Under the pieces are notes generated by a model. The model was given only the letters and a program-made list of their open reading frames with translations, made no database searches and was not told where the DNA came from. A program made the position numbers and the translations under genes. This document shows, in pieces, positions 23,700 to 34,262 of a stretch of DNA of 40,354 nt (positions are counted from its first letter, which is position 1; every line of letters starts with the position of its first letter). Source of the stretch: Desulfacinum sp. (lineage in GTDB: Bacteria > Desulfobacterota > Syntrophobacteria > Syntrophobacterales > DSM-9756); assembly GCA_014359885.1 (NCBI GenBank), contig JACIYN010000036.1, positions 1 through 40,354 on the forward strand, in the 5' to 3' direction.

Positions 23700-25112
23700 T
23701 CAGAGATAACCGTAGCCCACGGGCGATTCTTCCTGGCGGCGTTCGAAGATCGTGTTCACGATCTGGTCCAGCAGGCGCAAGGCACCTCGGTAGCCCACAT
23801 GCAGCAGCCGCTGGGCCCCGAAACGATCGTGGACGGGAAAGCCCACCCGGATGAGGGGGATTCCCAGGCGCCGTGCCGCGGGATAGCCCTTGCTGTGCCC
23901 GATGAGCAGGTCGGGGCGGAGCCGGTCCAGCTCCTCCTCGATGGCACGGAAATCGGCCTTTTCCAGCACCCGAGGGGCTTCCGGAACCAGGTCGGCGGTA
24001 ACGTCCCGCACGGCATGGCGGAGACGTCCCCTTCCGCCGCCGGACGCACACAACACGGGCTGTACGCCGATCTCAGCCAGAAAGGCCGTGATTCCCACCA
24101 CCAGATCCTCTTCGCCGAAGACCGCCGCCCGCTGACCGAAAACCACCTTGTGTCCATCCACGTAGGCGTCCACCAGCCGCCCCCTTTGCTCTTCATACCG
24201 TTCCGGAACCGGCCGGCCGGAAACCCGGCTCAAGACCTCCAGGAACCGGTCCGTTTCGCGAAGTCCCACGGGAAGCCCCAGTCGGTAAAGGGGAACGCCC
24301 CATGCGTCCCGAAGGAAGGTTCCGGCGGTGCCCGTCTCGGGAAGGCTGCGGCCCAATTCCACCGTGGCGCCGGCCCCGTGCAGGCTGCGAAGAAGGGCCA
24401 AGGGCGTGCCCCCCTGGGGCACCAGCGGATAATCCTCCAAGGCAGGGCCGTCCAGCGTCCCGGAGATGTCGGGCACCACCGCGGCCGTCAGTCCAAACCC
24501 TTGGAGGATATCCTTCAGTTCCCGGATGTCCTCGGGGGAAAGCAGGCCCGGCATCAGGTTCACGGCCGGAGATGCCGACAACGGCGGGCCGGTCCCGGCC
24601 AGAGTCTCCACCACGGCGCGCACGGCGTGATGAAATCCGTCTGCATGGGACCCGGAATAGCTGGGTGTGGAGACGGTCACCACCACCGGCAGGGCCAGGT
24701 CCGGATTGAGGCGCCCCAATTCTTCCATGAACTCCTTGACGATCCCGGGCACGTCGTCGCCGATGGTTTCCGTAAGACACGTGGAGGCCACGCCCACCAG
24801 CCGGGGCTGGTATTTTTCCAGGATGTTCTTGATCCCCAGCTTCAGGTTCGGACCGCCCCCGTAGACCGCGTCCTTTTCCCCCAAAGACGACGAGGCCACG
24901 TCCATGGGCTCCCGGAAATGGCTGATCACGTAGCGGCGCATGTACGTGGCACATCCCTGGGATCCGTGCAGGAACGGAACGGCGCCCTCCAGGCCGCGGA
25001 AGGCGAGCGCCGCCCCCAGGGGGGCGCAGAGCTTGCAAGGGTTCGTGACGGACGCATAGGAAGCCGGCCCCCTGGGGCCGTCTCCCACATCAATGGAATC
25101 CAGGACAGCCAT
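23700..25112 (-). CDS. nifN: Nitrogenase cofactor scaffold subunit NifN
   Basis: Beta-type subunit of the NifEN scaffold on which NifB-co matures into the iron-molybdenum cofactor. The 470 residues show NifK-like motifs TNPCKLCAPLGAALAF, HGSQGCATYMRRYV and ASTCLTETIGDDV, the cluster-ligand regions. Unlike NifK, the spacing CKLCAPLG is characteristic of NifN. The start MAVLDSIDVGDG follows a GAGGAGAAGG site 15 bases after the cyanase-like stop. It sits between nifE (through the cyanase-like gene) and nifB, a normal nif order. No truncation is seen. Confidence 0.93.
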   Translation of the reverse strand: MAVLDSIDVGDGPRGPASYASVTNPCKLCAPLGAALAFRGLEGAVPFLHGSQGCATYMRRYVISHFREPMDVASSSLGEKDAVYGGGPNLKLGIKNILEKYQPRLVGVASTCLTETIGDDVPGIVKEFMEELGRLNPDLALPVVVTVSTPSYSGSHADGFHHAVRAVVETLAGTGPPLSASPAVNLMPGLLSPEDIRELKDILQGFGLTAAVVPDISGTLDGPALEDYPLVPQGGTPLALLRSLHGAGATVELGRSLPETGTAGTFLRDAWGVPLYRLGLPVGLRETDRFLEVLSRVSGRPVPERYEEQRGRLVDAYVDGHKVVFGQRAAVFGEEDLVVGITAFLAEIGVQPVLCASGGGRGRLRHAVRDVTADLVPEAPRVLEKADFRAIEEELDRLRPDLLIGHSKGYPAARRLGIPLIRVGFPVHDRFGAQRLLHVGYRGALRLLDQIVNTIFERRQEESPVGYGYL

Positions 25113-25127
25113 CCATCCTTCTCCTCT

Positions 25128-25346
25128 TCACCATTTCCTGTAGGGAAGAAACTTCCCGTCCAAGGGGATCACCACCCGTTCGGGATCCCCTTCGGAGCGT
25201 TTGTAAACGCGCACCGTGAAGTCGATGGCACGCATGATCCCGTCCCCGTAACGTTCATGAACGAGGGCCTTGGCCTCCAGCATCCGGTTCACGTACCGTC
25301 GCTGCATGGGATGGTGCCCTACGGGATGGGATGATCCGGCACACAT
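25128..25346 (-). CDS. Cyanase C-terminal-domain-like small protein in the nif operon
   Basis: A 72-residue protein whose second half, [17 protein letters not shown]...[17 protein letters not shown], closely matches the C-terminal domain of cyanate hydratase CynS (E. coli ALVHEKFGDGIISAINF...RAVITLDGKYLPTKPF). The N-terminal helical DNA-binding-like part of CynS is absent. The cyanase catalytic residues appear lost: the Ser of GIISAI is Arg39 here, and the Arg and Glu positions align with Pro13 and Arg16. It should therefore not be an active cyanase. ATG 25346 follows AAGGAGGAACAACC. It is tightly placed between nifE and nifN, so it is probably co-expressed with the NifEN scaffold. A role as an oligomerising or protein-binding module is a guess. 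Confidence 0.78.
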   Translation of the reverse strand: MCAGSSHPVGHHPMQRRYVNRMLEAKALVHERYGDGIMRAIDFTVRVYKRSEGDPERVVIPLDGKFLPYRKW

Positions 25347-25404
25347 GGTTGTTCCTCCTTCCCTTCCCGGTGACGGGGTTTCGCATCGGCAAGATGCCTT
25401 CACA

Positions 25405-26793
25405 TCACCTACGGACGGCCTGCAACCGCACACCCCGGGGTTCCTGCCGGCGGCGGCGCGGCACAAAACGCCAGACCGGGCTCATTACGGACCGGTACAC
25501 CTCCTCGGCGAAGTGGAGCATTCCCTCGAAGCCTTCCAGGGGGATCTTGCGTTCGTGGTTGTGGTCGCAGAACCCCGCCCCCAGCTTGTGGGCGATGGGC
25601 CGCTCCTTCACTCCGCCCACGAAGATGTCCACGTCCTTTTCCTTGATGAACGCGGAAAGCTCCAAGGGGTTGGAATCGTCCACGATGATGGTGCCCGGGT
25701 CGGTGATCTCGTGGAGTTCCCGGTAGTCTTCTTCCGTTCCCGTCTGGGAGCCCACCAGGACCACCTCCATGCCCAGGTGGCGGAAGGCCTTGACCAGAGA
25801 AAAGGCCTTGAAGGCGCCTCCGGTGTAGACGGCCGCCCGCTTGCCCTGGAGCGCCTCCCGGTATCGCGCCAGTTGCGGCAGGAGCTTTTCCAGCTCGGAA
25901 CGCACCAGGCGGCGGGCCCGGTCCATGATCCCCGGGTCCCTGGGTGCGAAAAATTCCGCCACCCGGTAGATGGCGTCCGCCACATCTTCCACACCCACGT
26001 AGGACACGCGCAGGTAGGGAATCCCGTGGGCCTCTTCCATCATGCGGGCCAGTTCCAGGGTGGCTCCCGAACACTGCACCACGTTGAGGGCCGCCCCATG
26101 GGCTCGGCGGATGTCGCCCACCCTACCATCTCCGGTCACGTTGGCCACCACCTGCAGCCCCAGGGACTCGAAATAACGACGAATAATCCAGATCTCTCCG
26201 GCCAGGTTGAAATCCCCCAGGATGTTCACGCTCAGGGGGCCGATCCCGGTCGTATCCCCGGTACCCACCAGGTGGAAAAGAGCCCGACAGGCGGCCTGGT
26301 ACCCCGCCCGCTTGTTGCCCTTGAATCCTTCCGACTGGACCGGGATGACGGGAATGCCCGTCTCGGCGCTCACCTGCCGGCAGACCCCTTCCACATCGTC
26401 GCCGATGAGGCCCACGATGCAGGTGGCGTAGACGAAGGCCGCCTGGGGACGGTGACGGGGGATCAATTCCATGAGGGCCCGCTTCAGCTTCTTTTCGCCC
26501 CCGAAGATCACATCGGTTTCCTGGAGATCCGTGGTGAAGCTGAGCCGGTGCAGTTCCGGTCCGGAAGAGAGGGCGCCCCGGATGTCCCACGTGTAGACGG
26601 CGCATCCCACGGGCCCGTGGACCAGGTGCAAGGCGTCGGCCACCGGGTAGAGCACCACGCGCGATCCGCAAAAGACGCACGCCCGCTGGCTCACGGCCCC
26701 GGCCAGGCTTTCCTTGTTGCAGACCATCCGGAAGGGCTCCTCGCCCTTTCGATGGATCTGGGCGCTTCTTTCCGCATAGACGGACCCGGTCAT
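25405..26793 (-). CDS. nifE: Nitrogenase cofactor scaffold subunit NifE
   Basis: Alpha-type subunit of the NifEN scaffold. The 462-residue protein carries the NifD-like Cys motifs [32 protein letters not shown] and [12 protein letters not shown]. It also has the NifE signature [23 protein letters not shown] and a C-terminal segment [24 protein letters not shown] (quoted in part). The cofactor-ligand His of NifD is replaced by the NifE-type HNHERK context. GCGAGGTG precedes ATG 26793, and the gap to nifK is 34 bases. Length and motifs are normal. Confidence 0.95.
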   Translation of the reverse strand: MTGSVYAERSAQIHRKGEEPFRMVCNKESLAGAVSQRACVFCGSRVVLYPVADALHLVHGPVGCAVYTWDIRGALSSGPELHRLSFTTDLQETDVIFGGEKKLKRALMELIPRHRPQAAFVYATCIVGLIGDDVEGVCRQVSAETGIPVIPVQSEGFKGNKRAGYQAACRALFHLVGTGDTTGIGPLSVNILGDFNLAGEIWIIRRYFESLGLQVVANVTGDGRVGDIRRAHGAALNVVQCSGATLELARMMEEAHGIPYLRVSYVGVEDVADAIYRVAEFFAPRDPGIMDRARRLVRSELEKLLPQLARYREALQGKRAAVYTGGAFKAFSLVKAFRHLGMEVVLVGSQTGTEEDYRELHEITDPGTIIVDDSNPLELSAFIKEKDVDIFVGGVKERPIAHKLGAGFCDHNHERKIPLEGFEGMLHFAEEVYRSVMSPVWRFVPRRRRQEPRGVRLQAVRR

Positions 26794-26827
26794 GGCGCAC
26801 CTCGCTTTCTGACGGGAGTTCGAAGGG

Positions 26828-28201
26828 TTAAAGAACCAGTTCCAGTTCCTCGTCCGGCGCGTCCCGGTCGGCGCGTTCCAGCAGGGTGTTCACGATCCGG
26901 GTGAGAAGGTACAGGCCTCCCCGGTAGCCGAGGGTGGGAAAGTGGACGTGGCCCACCCGGTCCAGTATGGGCCACCCGAACCGCACGTGAGGCACATCCT
27001 CGGCCCGCGCGATGTACTTGCCGTAGGTGTTTCCGATGAGAAGATCCACCGGTTCCTTTTTGACCATCTGATGCAGGAAGAAAAGGTCCGCGGCCGCCCG
27101 CACCACGGCCCGGGGGGCCGTCTTCTTGAGGATGCCGCGCACGCGCAATTCGAAGCGTTTCCCCGGCGTCCCGGTCAGCACGCAGACGGGTTGCATGCCC
27201 AGGTCCGCCAGGAACTCGGTGAGCGACACCACCGGGTCCGGATCTCCCCACAACGCCACGCGCTTTCCGTGCAGGTGCGCGTGCATGTCCGTCATGAGGT
27301 CCACCAGGCGGCCCCGTTCATCGTTGAGTTCCGGGCTCAGAGCCCCACCGGCGTCTTCCAGGAGCGTTTGCACGAATCGATCCGTAGCCCGAAGACCGAT
27401 GGGAAGATCCAGCACCCGGCAGGGAACGCCGTGGGCCGCCTCCAGGAAGCGCGCGGCCGGTTCCGAGGCCGCAGGGCCCAGGGCCACGGTGAGGCGGCTT
27501 TCGCCCAGCCGCTCCAGAACGCTCACCGGCGTTCCGCCCGAGGGATACATGCGGAAGGAGGCCGTCTGGGGAGCGTCCAGCACCCCGGACGTATCCGGAA
27601 AGACCCGCGCGTCCACCCCCAACATCTTCGCCAGATGTTTCACCTCCCGCATGTCGCTGGGCTCCACGTAGCCCGGGATCATGTTGACCGCCTCCATCCT
27701 TTCGGCGGCGGGAACCGGGAAGGTCTCCACCATGGCCCGCACCATGTTGGCGAAACCCGTGACGTGGCTTCCCACATAGCTGGGCGTGTTGGCATGGAAG
27801 ACCCGCTTGCCGTGAGGGATGATGCCGTCGGCCGCCGCCTTTTTCAGGATGCTGGGGATGTCGTCTCCGATGGTTTCCGAAAGACAGGTGGTGTGGATGG
27901 CCACCACGTCCGGGTCGTAGACGTCGAAGATGGTGGCGAGAGCCTGCCGCAGGTTGGGAGCCCCTCCGAAGACCGACGCCCCTTCGGTGAAGGAGCTGGT
28001 GGAGGCCATGACGGGCTCCCGGTAGTGGCGTGTCAGGTGGCTCCGGTGGTAGGCGCAGCAGCCCTGGCTTCCGTGGCTGTGCGGCAGGCACCGGTGGATG
28101 CCCAGGGCGGCGTACATGGCGCCGACGGGCTGACAGGTCTTGGCCGGGTTGATGCGAAGGGCCTTGCGTTCCGCGACGACGGCGGGGGTGTGGTGGAGCA
28201 T
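26828..28201 (-). CDS. nifK: Molybdenum nitrogenase beta subunit NifK
   Basis: Beta subunit of the MoFe protein. The 457 residues contain the P-cluster Cys motifs INPAKTCQPVGAMYA, HGSQGCCAYHRSHLTRHY and HTTCLSETIGDDI, and the Ser-rich STSSFTEGASVFGG. It lacks the ~50-residue N-terminal extension of Azotobacter-type NifK, as expected for the clostridial/methanogen-like (group II) branch. AAGGAG precedes ATG 28201. It is 43 bases downstream of nifD. All key Cys appear present. Confidence 0.96.
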   Translation of the reverse strand: MLHHTPAVVAERKALRINPAKTCQPVGAMYAALGIHRCLPHSHGSQGCCAYHRSHLTRHYREPVMASTSSFTEGASVFGGAPNLRQALATIFDVYDPDVVAIHTTCLSETIGDDIPSILKKAAADGIIPHGKRVFHANTPSYVGSHVTGFANMVRAMVETFPVPAAERMEAVNMIPGYVEPSDMREVKHLAKMLGVDARVFPDTSGVLDAPQTASFRMYPSGGTPVSVLERLGESRLTVALGPAASEPAARFLEAAHGVPCRVLDLPIGLRATDRFVQTLLEDAGGALSPELNDERGRLVDLMTDMHAHLHGKRVALWGDPDPVVSLTEFLADLGMQPVCVLTGTPGKRFELRVRGILKKTAPRAVVRAAADLFFLHQMVKKEPVDLLIGNTYGKYIARAEDVPHVRFGWPILDRVGHVHFPTLGYRGGLYLLTRIVNTLLERADRDAPDEELELVL

Positions 28202-28244
28202 GGGGCAACTCCTTTCTCGGGTGAAGGGCGTTGGGAACCGGCGG

Positions 28245-29870
28245 TCACGCCGTGAGCTCGGCCCTGAGGCAGGGTTCCTTTTCCCAAGGCGGGCGCACCA
28301 GTTTCCAGACCGGACTGTGGATCATGGCGTCGATGTCCCGGGCGAAATTCACCGCTCCCCGGAATCCCGCATAGGGGCCCCGGTAGTCGTAGTTGTGAAG
28401 CTGCTTGGACGGGACGCCGAACTTTTCGATCACGTACTTGTCCTTGATGCCCGAGCAGACCAAGTCGGGCCGGTAGCGCTTGATGAGCATCTCCAGTTCC
28501 AGGTGGCTGATGTCGTCGATCACCAGGCTCCCCGGCTCCATGTCGGGCAGCATGCCCTCGTAATGGTCGATCAGCCCGGCACGGCGCAGCTTCTCGGCGC
28601 GTTCCGCGGGCAGGCGCGGGCGGTACTTTTCCGGGTGCGGCCCGACCTTCAACTCCTCGATGTTGCGGCTGTCGGCATCCACCTTGAGGGTGGGCAGGAT
28701 GTGGCGGCCCTCGTAGTCGTCCCGGTGAGCGAATTCGTAGCCGGCGGCAATGGTCCGCATCCCCAGGTCCCGGAAGAGATCCTGGTAGTGGTGGGCCCGG
28801 GAACCGCCCACGAAAAGCACCACCGTCTTGCCGGCCAGGCGTTCCCTGTAGGGGGCCAGGTCCTTTTCGGCCCTTTCCACTTCATCGGCGATCACCCGCT
28901 CCACCCGTTCGTTCAGGTCCGGATCCTCGAAGTAGGCGGCGATCTTTCGAAGACTCTTGGCCATGGCCCGCACCCCGATGAAATTCACCTTGACCCAGGG
29001 GATGCCGTAGGCCTTTTCCATCATCTCCGCCATGTAGTTGATGGATCGGTGGCACATGACCAGGTTGAGTTGGGCGGTGTGGGCCCTTCGGATGTCGTCG
29101 ATGGACCCGTTGCCGCTGAAGACGGCCCAGACACGGATGCCGCACCGTTCCAACACCCGTTCGATTTCCCAGGCATCCCCCCCGATGTTGTATTCACCCA
29201 GAATGTTCACGGCGAAGGGCGAAGACGGCTCCAGGTCGTCGCGGCCCACGGCCGCCTTGAACAGGTTGTTGTTGGCGATGTGGTGCCCGGCGGACTGGCT
29301 CACCCCCTTGTAGCCCTCGCAATGGAAGGCCAGAACGGGCACCCCCAGCTCTTCTTCCATCTCCCGGGCCACGGCCTGGACGTCGTCGCCGATGAGTCCC
29401 ACAGGGCAGGTGGCGTGGACGCTCACCGCCTTGGGCCGGAAGAGCTCCACCGCTTCGCGGATGGCCTCCCGCAGCTTCTTTTCGCCGCCGAAAATGATGT
29501 CCTCCTCCTGCATGTCCGTGGAAAAGCAATAGTGCATGAAGTTGGCGCCGTCGGCCCGGGGCCGGAACAGGTTGCGGCGCGTGAGCCACGAATAGTAGCC
29601 GCAACCGATGGGCCCGTGGGTGATGTGGACCATGTCCCCGATGGGCCCGATGACCACCCCCTTGCACCCGGCATAACAACAGCCCCTCTGGGTGATGATC
29701 CCCGGCACGGTCCTCACGTTGGCTTCGATGGACTGGGGTTCGGAAGGGTCGCGCACCAGGATGTGACGCCGCCTCTTCTTGGCCACCTTGGCCGGGTAAC
29801 GCCGGACCAGCTCTTCCACGAACTCTTCGGGATCCACGGCCGGCGCCGTGGGGATTCGGCCCTTAGACAT
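28245..29870 (-). CDS. nifD: Molybdenum nitrogenase alpha subunit NifD
   Basis: Alpha subunit of the MoFe protein, holding the N2-reducing cofactor. Visible sites include P-cluster Cys in QRGCCYAGCKGVV, HGPIGCGYYSW and HATCPVGLIGDD. Cofactor-environment residues are GVSQSAGHHIA (Gln/His), the cofactor ligand Cys in LVMCHRSINYM, and the ligand His in QLHNYDYRGPYAGFRGAV. At 541 residues it is longer than Azotobacter NifD because of an insertion around GRHILPTLKVDADSRNIEEL, typical of clostridial/group II enzymes. GGAGGGGAAGGAG precedes ATG 29870, which overlaps the end of nifI2 by 8 bases, so translation is coupled. Presence of the Mo-type motifs argues against VnfD/AnfD. Confidence 0.97.
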   Translation of the reverse strand: MSKGRIPTAPAVDPEEFVEELVRRYPAKVAKKRRRHILVRDPSEPQSIEANVRTVPGIITQRGCCYAGCKGVVIGPIGDMVHITHGPIGCGYYSWLTRRNLFRPRADGANFMHYCFSTDMQEEDIIFGGEKKLREAIREAVELFRPKAVSVHATCPVGLIGDDVQAVAREMEEELGVPVLAFHCEGYKGVSQSAGHHIANNNLFKAAVGRDDLEPSSPFAVNILGEYNIGGDAWEIERVLERCGIRVWAVFSGNGSIDDIRRAHTAQLNLVMCHRSINYMAEMMEKAYGIPWVKVNFIGVRAMAKSLRKIAAYFEDPDLNERVERVIADEVERAEKDLAPYRERLAGKTVVLFVGGSRAHHYQDLFRDLGMRTIAAGYEFAHRDDYEGRHILPTLKVDADSRNIEELKVGPHPEKYRPRLPAERAEKLRRAGLIDHYEGMLPDMEPGSLVIDDISHLELEMLIKRYRPDLVCSGIKDKYVIEKFGVPSKQLHNYDYRGPYAGFRGAVNFARDIDAMIHSPVWKLVRPPWEKEPCLRAELTA

Positions 29871-30279
29871 GCTCCGCTCCTTCCCCTCCCGCCATCTCGT
29901 CGATGGCGTCTTCGTTGGTTTCTCCCGTACGTATCCGCATGATCTCCAGAACGGGACAGACGAAGACCTTGCCGTCTCCCGGGGTGCCCGTCTGATTGGT
30001 TTTGATGAGAACGTCCACCGCGTCGGCGACCCGCCGGTCCGGCACCAGGAGCGTGATCATTCGTTTGGCCATGAGGCGCGGCCCTTGGGAGAGGGTGGCC
30101 AGCACCTCCGGCTGCACGTCGGGATTCCGGTTCATGGCCTGGAGCACCTCGTAGTTCACGGTCCGCTTACCCCGCCCGCTCACCCTCATGGCCGTGAAGG
30201 CGGAAAACCCCGCCTGTACGAGAGCTTCCTTGGTGGCATTGATCTTGTTCATACGGATGATGGCGCACACTTCTTTCAT
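29863..30279 (-). CDS. nifI2: Nitrogenase-regulating PII protein NifI2
   Basis: PII-family subunit that, with NifI1, binds and inhibits nitrogenase in response to 2-oxoglutarate and ATP/ADP (known from methanogens). The 138-residue protein has the PII fold: MKEVCAIIRMNKINATKEAL, an elongated T-loop GRGKRTVNYEVLQAMNRNP, and the C-terminal GDGKVFVCPVLEIMRIRTGE. Its longer T-loop region distinguishes it from GlnK and from NifI1. GGGAGGAAACCC precedes the ATG. Its 3' end overlaps nifD, and a 341-base gap with a repeat separates it from nifI1. Confidence 0.93.
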   Translation of the reverse strand: MKEVCAIIRMNKINATKEALVQAGFSAFTAMRVSGRGKRTVNYEVLQAMNRNPDVQPEVLATLSQGPRLMAKRMITLLVPDRRVADAVDVLIKTNQTGTPGDGKVFVCPVLEIMRIRTGETNEDAIDEMAGGEGAEHV

Positions 30280-30338
30280 GGGTTTCCTCCCGACCGACCG
30301 CGCATCGCCTCTCTTCCCCCGCCCGGTTCGAGTCCCTC

Positions 30339-30555
30339 GGAGGCTGTCCGAAAACGTCGCGGATGATCTCTTTTCTCGTAGCGCAGCCCTTCAGGGCTGC
30401 GGATGAACCCCCGAATATTGGATGGACCATCGCGTATTTCCTGTCACTTCATGAAGTTGCGATGGCCCTTTCCGCGGGGCTGAAGCCCCGCGGCTACGAA
30501 AAGAGGGGACATAGCCCGGGCTCTTGTCTCGGAGAGCCATTGTCGGACAGGCTCC
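30339..30555. repeat. MITE-like palindromic repeat, copy B, between nifI1 and nifI2
   Basis: A 217-base element with near-perfect terminal inverted ends (GGAGGCTGTCCGA at the left, TCGGACAGGCTCC at the right; 12 of 13 match). It contains internal palindromes GCAGCCCTTCAGGGCTGC and CCGCGGGG-CTGAA-GCCCCGCGG. It fills most of the 341-base nifI1-nifI2 gap (30280-30620), in which no gene is seen. No transposase is encoded. Confidence 0.78.
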
Positions 30556-30620
30556 TCGGCCACCAAGAGATCAAAAGCCCCCCGGCCTTTTGAGCCGCCG
30601 AGCCATTGTGGGACGAGCGC

Positions 30621-30950
30621 TCAGGTTTCCCGCTCTCCCGTACGGATGGTATAGGACTCCTCCACGGGGGTGACGAAGATCTTGCCGTCTCCGAACGCCC
30701 CCTTCTCCCCGGTTCGGCCCGCTTCCACGATGGTGCGGACCACCAACTCCTTGTCGCTTTCCGGAACCACCATGAGCAGCAGGTCCTTGGGCAGTTCGTC
30801 ATAAACCACGTTTCCCAGCTTGAGGCCCCGCTGTTTGCCCCGGCCGGCCACCTCCATGCGCGTGACCGCCGGGTAGCCCGCCTCCAGCAACGCCTGCATC
30901 ACATCCGCCGTCTTCTCCGGCCGGATGACGGCCCGAACCATGACCAGCAT
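30621..30950 (-). CDS. nifI1: Nitrogenase-regulating PII protein NifI1
   Basis: PII-family partner of NifI2 for post-translational control of nitrogenase. The 109 residues show MLVMVRAVIRPEKTADVMQALLEAGYPAVTRMEVAGRGKQRG, a short T-loop (LKLGNVVYDELPK), and GDGKIFVTPVEESYTIRTGE at the C-terminus (cited in parts). The absence of a GlnB-type T-loop Tyr context and the position after nifH support NifI1. GGGAGGGTGAG precedes ATG 30950, 34 bases after nifH, so it is co-transcribed with nifH. The usual order nifH-nifI1-nifI2-nifD is kept. Confidence 0.93.
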   Translation of the reverse strand: MLVMVRAVIRPEKTADVMQALLEAGYPAVTRMEVAGRGKQRGLKLGNVVYDELPKDLLLMVVPESDKELVVRTIVEAGRTGEKGAFGDGKIFVTPVEESYTIRTGERET

Positions 30951-30984
30951 CTCACCCTCCCCTTTCCACGTTTTTCCAAAGCGC

Positions 30985-31848
<864 letters not shown>

Positions 31849-31860
31849 TCATGCCTAGGG

Positions 31861-31875
31861 GCAAGGCCCGTGCCA
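31861..31875 (-). promoter_or_regulatory. Sigma-54 promoter of the nif operon
   Basis: Minus strand TGGCACGGGCCTTGC is an exact TGGCACG-N4-TTGC -24/-12 element, about 50 bases before the nifH ATG. NifA, encoded immediately upstream, is the expected activator. Confidence 0.88.
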
Positions 31876-32185
31876 GGAAGGTGGAGGATCGAAACCCACG
31901 GTCGCCAACCCATGGAAATGTCGATACATACGACTTCAGAGGGTGGAGCGTGCGGGGGGTGGACGTTGCGCTTCCGGGGACCCGTTCCCCTTGGAAACCG
32001 ACGAAAGTGTAAGGGCGGTGTCGACAATTGTGTGGGGTGAGCCTTTGGCCGCTCCCCGGGAGACCAAAACGATGGGGAATCGTTTGGCTTGGAGGGAAAA
32101 GAAAGAGGCTCTTACAGGCCGAGCCGGGATGGAAGACAAACCGGCAGGGAAAGGAGCGGGAGCCGGCCTCGGGACCGCCGGGCCG
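31876..32185. other. Upstream regulatory region of nifH
   Basis: No gene is seen between nifA and the nifH promoter. A TGTCGACAATTGTGT dyad lies at about 32023-32037 and TGTCGATACATACGAC at about 31919-31934. Neither is a perfect NifA site (TGT-N10-ACA), but either could be an activator or enhancer site for this NifA. Confidence 0.4.
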
Positions 32186-33739
32186 TCATGGCGTGGATCT
32201 TCGAAGGTTTGCTTTGTTTTCCTTGACGACGGGATCCAGGCCGTATTTTCGGACGCGATAGCTCAGCTGTCGCAAGGTAAGACCCAGGTCGCGGGCCGCC
32301 CGGGACTGCACCCAGGCGTTCCTTTCCAGCGCCCCCAGGATTTCCTCGCGCTCCAGGGCCTCCAGACGGCTCATCCCGCTTCCGGGAACCACGGAACCAC
32401 TCCCCTCCTCGACGACGAAGGACGGGATCTGGGCCGGCGTCACCAGGGGACCGTCGGTCAGGATGACCAACCGCTCGATCACGTTTTCCAGCTCCCGCAC
32501 GTTGCCGGGCCAGGAATACCGGCAGAGGACCTCCAAAGCTTCCGGACTGAAGTGCAGGTTCTTTCCGTATTCCGCGCAGGCACGCCTCAGAAAGAAGTCC
32601 GCCAGGAGCGGAATGTCGCTCCTGCGCTCCCGAAGCGGGGGTACCCGAACCGGGAAGACATTGAGCCGGTAGAAAAGGTCGCCGCGAAAGGTACCCGCCT
32701 CCACGGCGGCTTCCAGATCCTTGTTGGTGGCCGCCACGATGCGCACATCCACCCTTTTGGTTCGGGTTCCCCCCAGCCGCTCGAACTCCTTTTCATGGAG
32801 AAAACGCAGGAGTTTCGCCTGAAGGGCCGGAGACAACTCTCCGATCTCGTCCAGGAACAGGGTCCCGCCGTCGGCGGCCTCCACGCGGCCGGGCTTGGAA
32901 GCGGCGGCGCCCGTGAACGCCCCCTTTTCGTGGCCGAAGAGTTCCGATTCCAGCAGGTTGTCGGGAAGCGCCGCGCAGTTCACCTTGACGAACGGATGCC
33001 GCGCCCGGGGACTCAGTTCGTGGACGATGCGGGCCACCAGGGTCTTGCCCGTCCCCGATTCCCCCAAGAGCAGCACCGAAGCCTTGCTGGCCGCCACCTT
33101 GTGGATCAGCCCCTGGAGTTCCACCATGGGAGGGCTCTGGCCGATCATGAAGAAGTCATTGTATTTTTCCGAAACTTCCACGCGCAGGGCCAGGTTTTCC
33201 CGGCGCAGGTCCTTTTCCCGTTCGGCCACCTGCATGTTGAGGTCGAAAAACTGGGCGATGATGGCCGCCACGATGCTCAGAAAGCGGATGTCTTCCTGAA
33301 AGGTCACCTCCCGGCCGAAGAGCCGATCCACGCTGAGGACGCCCACCGTGCGCCCGTGCAGGATCACCGGCACGCCGATGAAGGCGATCTGGTCCTTCTG
33401 GATGGAGCGGGACCCGGTCTTGTTGAGAAAGAGGGGTTCGCGGCTGATGTCGGGAACCACGAAGGGCTTGGCGGTGCGGAAAATGAGACCCGTGATCCCC
33501 TCGTCCGGATGGTAGATGCCGCGGTTGATCTCTTCGTCCCTCAGGCCGTGGGCGGCCCGGATCTTGAGCAGCCCGGATGCCGGATCCCGGAGTACCACCG
33601 TGGCCCGCTCCATGGCCATGGATCGGGACAGGACCTCCAGAATGCTGTAGAGGGCCTGCTCCAAGTGGAGGGCCTGTCCCACCATCCGGCTGATCTCGTA
33701 AAGGACCTTGAGTTCCAGTGCTTCAATGCCGTTTTCCAT
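32186..33739 (-). CDS. nifA: Nif-specific sigma-54 activator NifA
   Basis: Transcriptional activator of the nif genes. The 517-residue protein has an N-terminal GAF domain (about residues 10-160, [18 protein letters not shown]...[11 protein letters not shown]), a linker, and an AAA+ domain with Walker A GESGTGKT, the GAFTGA sigma-54 loop and [19 protein letters not shown] Fis-type helix-turn-helix ends the protein ([25 protein letters not shown]). The Cys-rich interdomain linker of oxygen-sensitive NifA is not seen. ATG 33739 is chosen; the frame opens at TTG 33754. It lies 28 bases downstream of glnK and upstream of nifH, suggesting amtB-glnK-nifA co-expression and PII control of NifA. Confidence 0.93.
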   Translation of the reverse strand: MENGIEALELKVLYEISRMVGQALHLEQALYSILEVLSRSMAMERATVVLRDPASGLLKIRAAHGLRDEEINRGIYHPDEGITGLIFRTAKPFVVPDISREPLFLNKTGSRSIQKDQIAFIGVPVILHGRTVGVLSVDRLFGREVTFQEDIRFLSIVAAIIAQFFDLNMQVAEREKDLRRENLALRVEVSEKYNDFFMIGQSPPMVELQGLIHKVAASKASVLLLGESGTGKTLVARIVHELSPRARHPFVKVNCAALPDNLLESELFGHEKGAFTGAAASKPGRVEAADGGTLFLDEIGELSPALQAKLLRFLHEKEFERLGGTRTKRVDVRIVAATNKDLEAAVEAGTFRGDLFYRLNVFPVRVPPLRERRSDIPLLADFFLRRACAEYGKNLHFSPEALEVLCRYSWPGNVRELENVIERLVILTDGPLVTPAQIPSFVVEEGSGSVVPGSGMSRLEALEREEILGALERNAWVQSRAARDLGLTLRQLSYRVRKYGLDPVVKENKANLRRSTP

Positions 33740-33767
33740 GCCCCATCCGTCCAAGCGGTACAGCGGG

Positions 33768-34130
<363 letters not shown>

Positions 34131-34169
34131 TTATATGAAACGCGGCCTCGTTCCGTTCGTGCGCACGGC

Positions 34170-34202
34170 CTGTAGGGGCGAATAATCATTCGCCCCTACA
34201 GG
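34170..34202. repeat. Perfect palindrome between amtB and glnK
   Basis: Two arms of CTGTAGGGGCGAAT and its reverse complement flank a four-base loop (AATC). It may be a dispersed repeat or an attenuator reducing glnK-nifA transcription after amtB. There is no U-run, so it is not a typical terminator. Confidence 0.7.
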
Positions 34203-34262
34203 GGCCTGCTTACCAAAGATGCGTTTCATCCTTCGTTGTCACGGGCCGTCCGTGATGGGGGT

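Noticed and set aside
31876..32100. NifA upstream activator site TGT-N10-ACA
   Set aside because: No exact match was found; the nearest dyads differ at one half-site, so no firm call is made.
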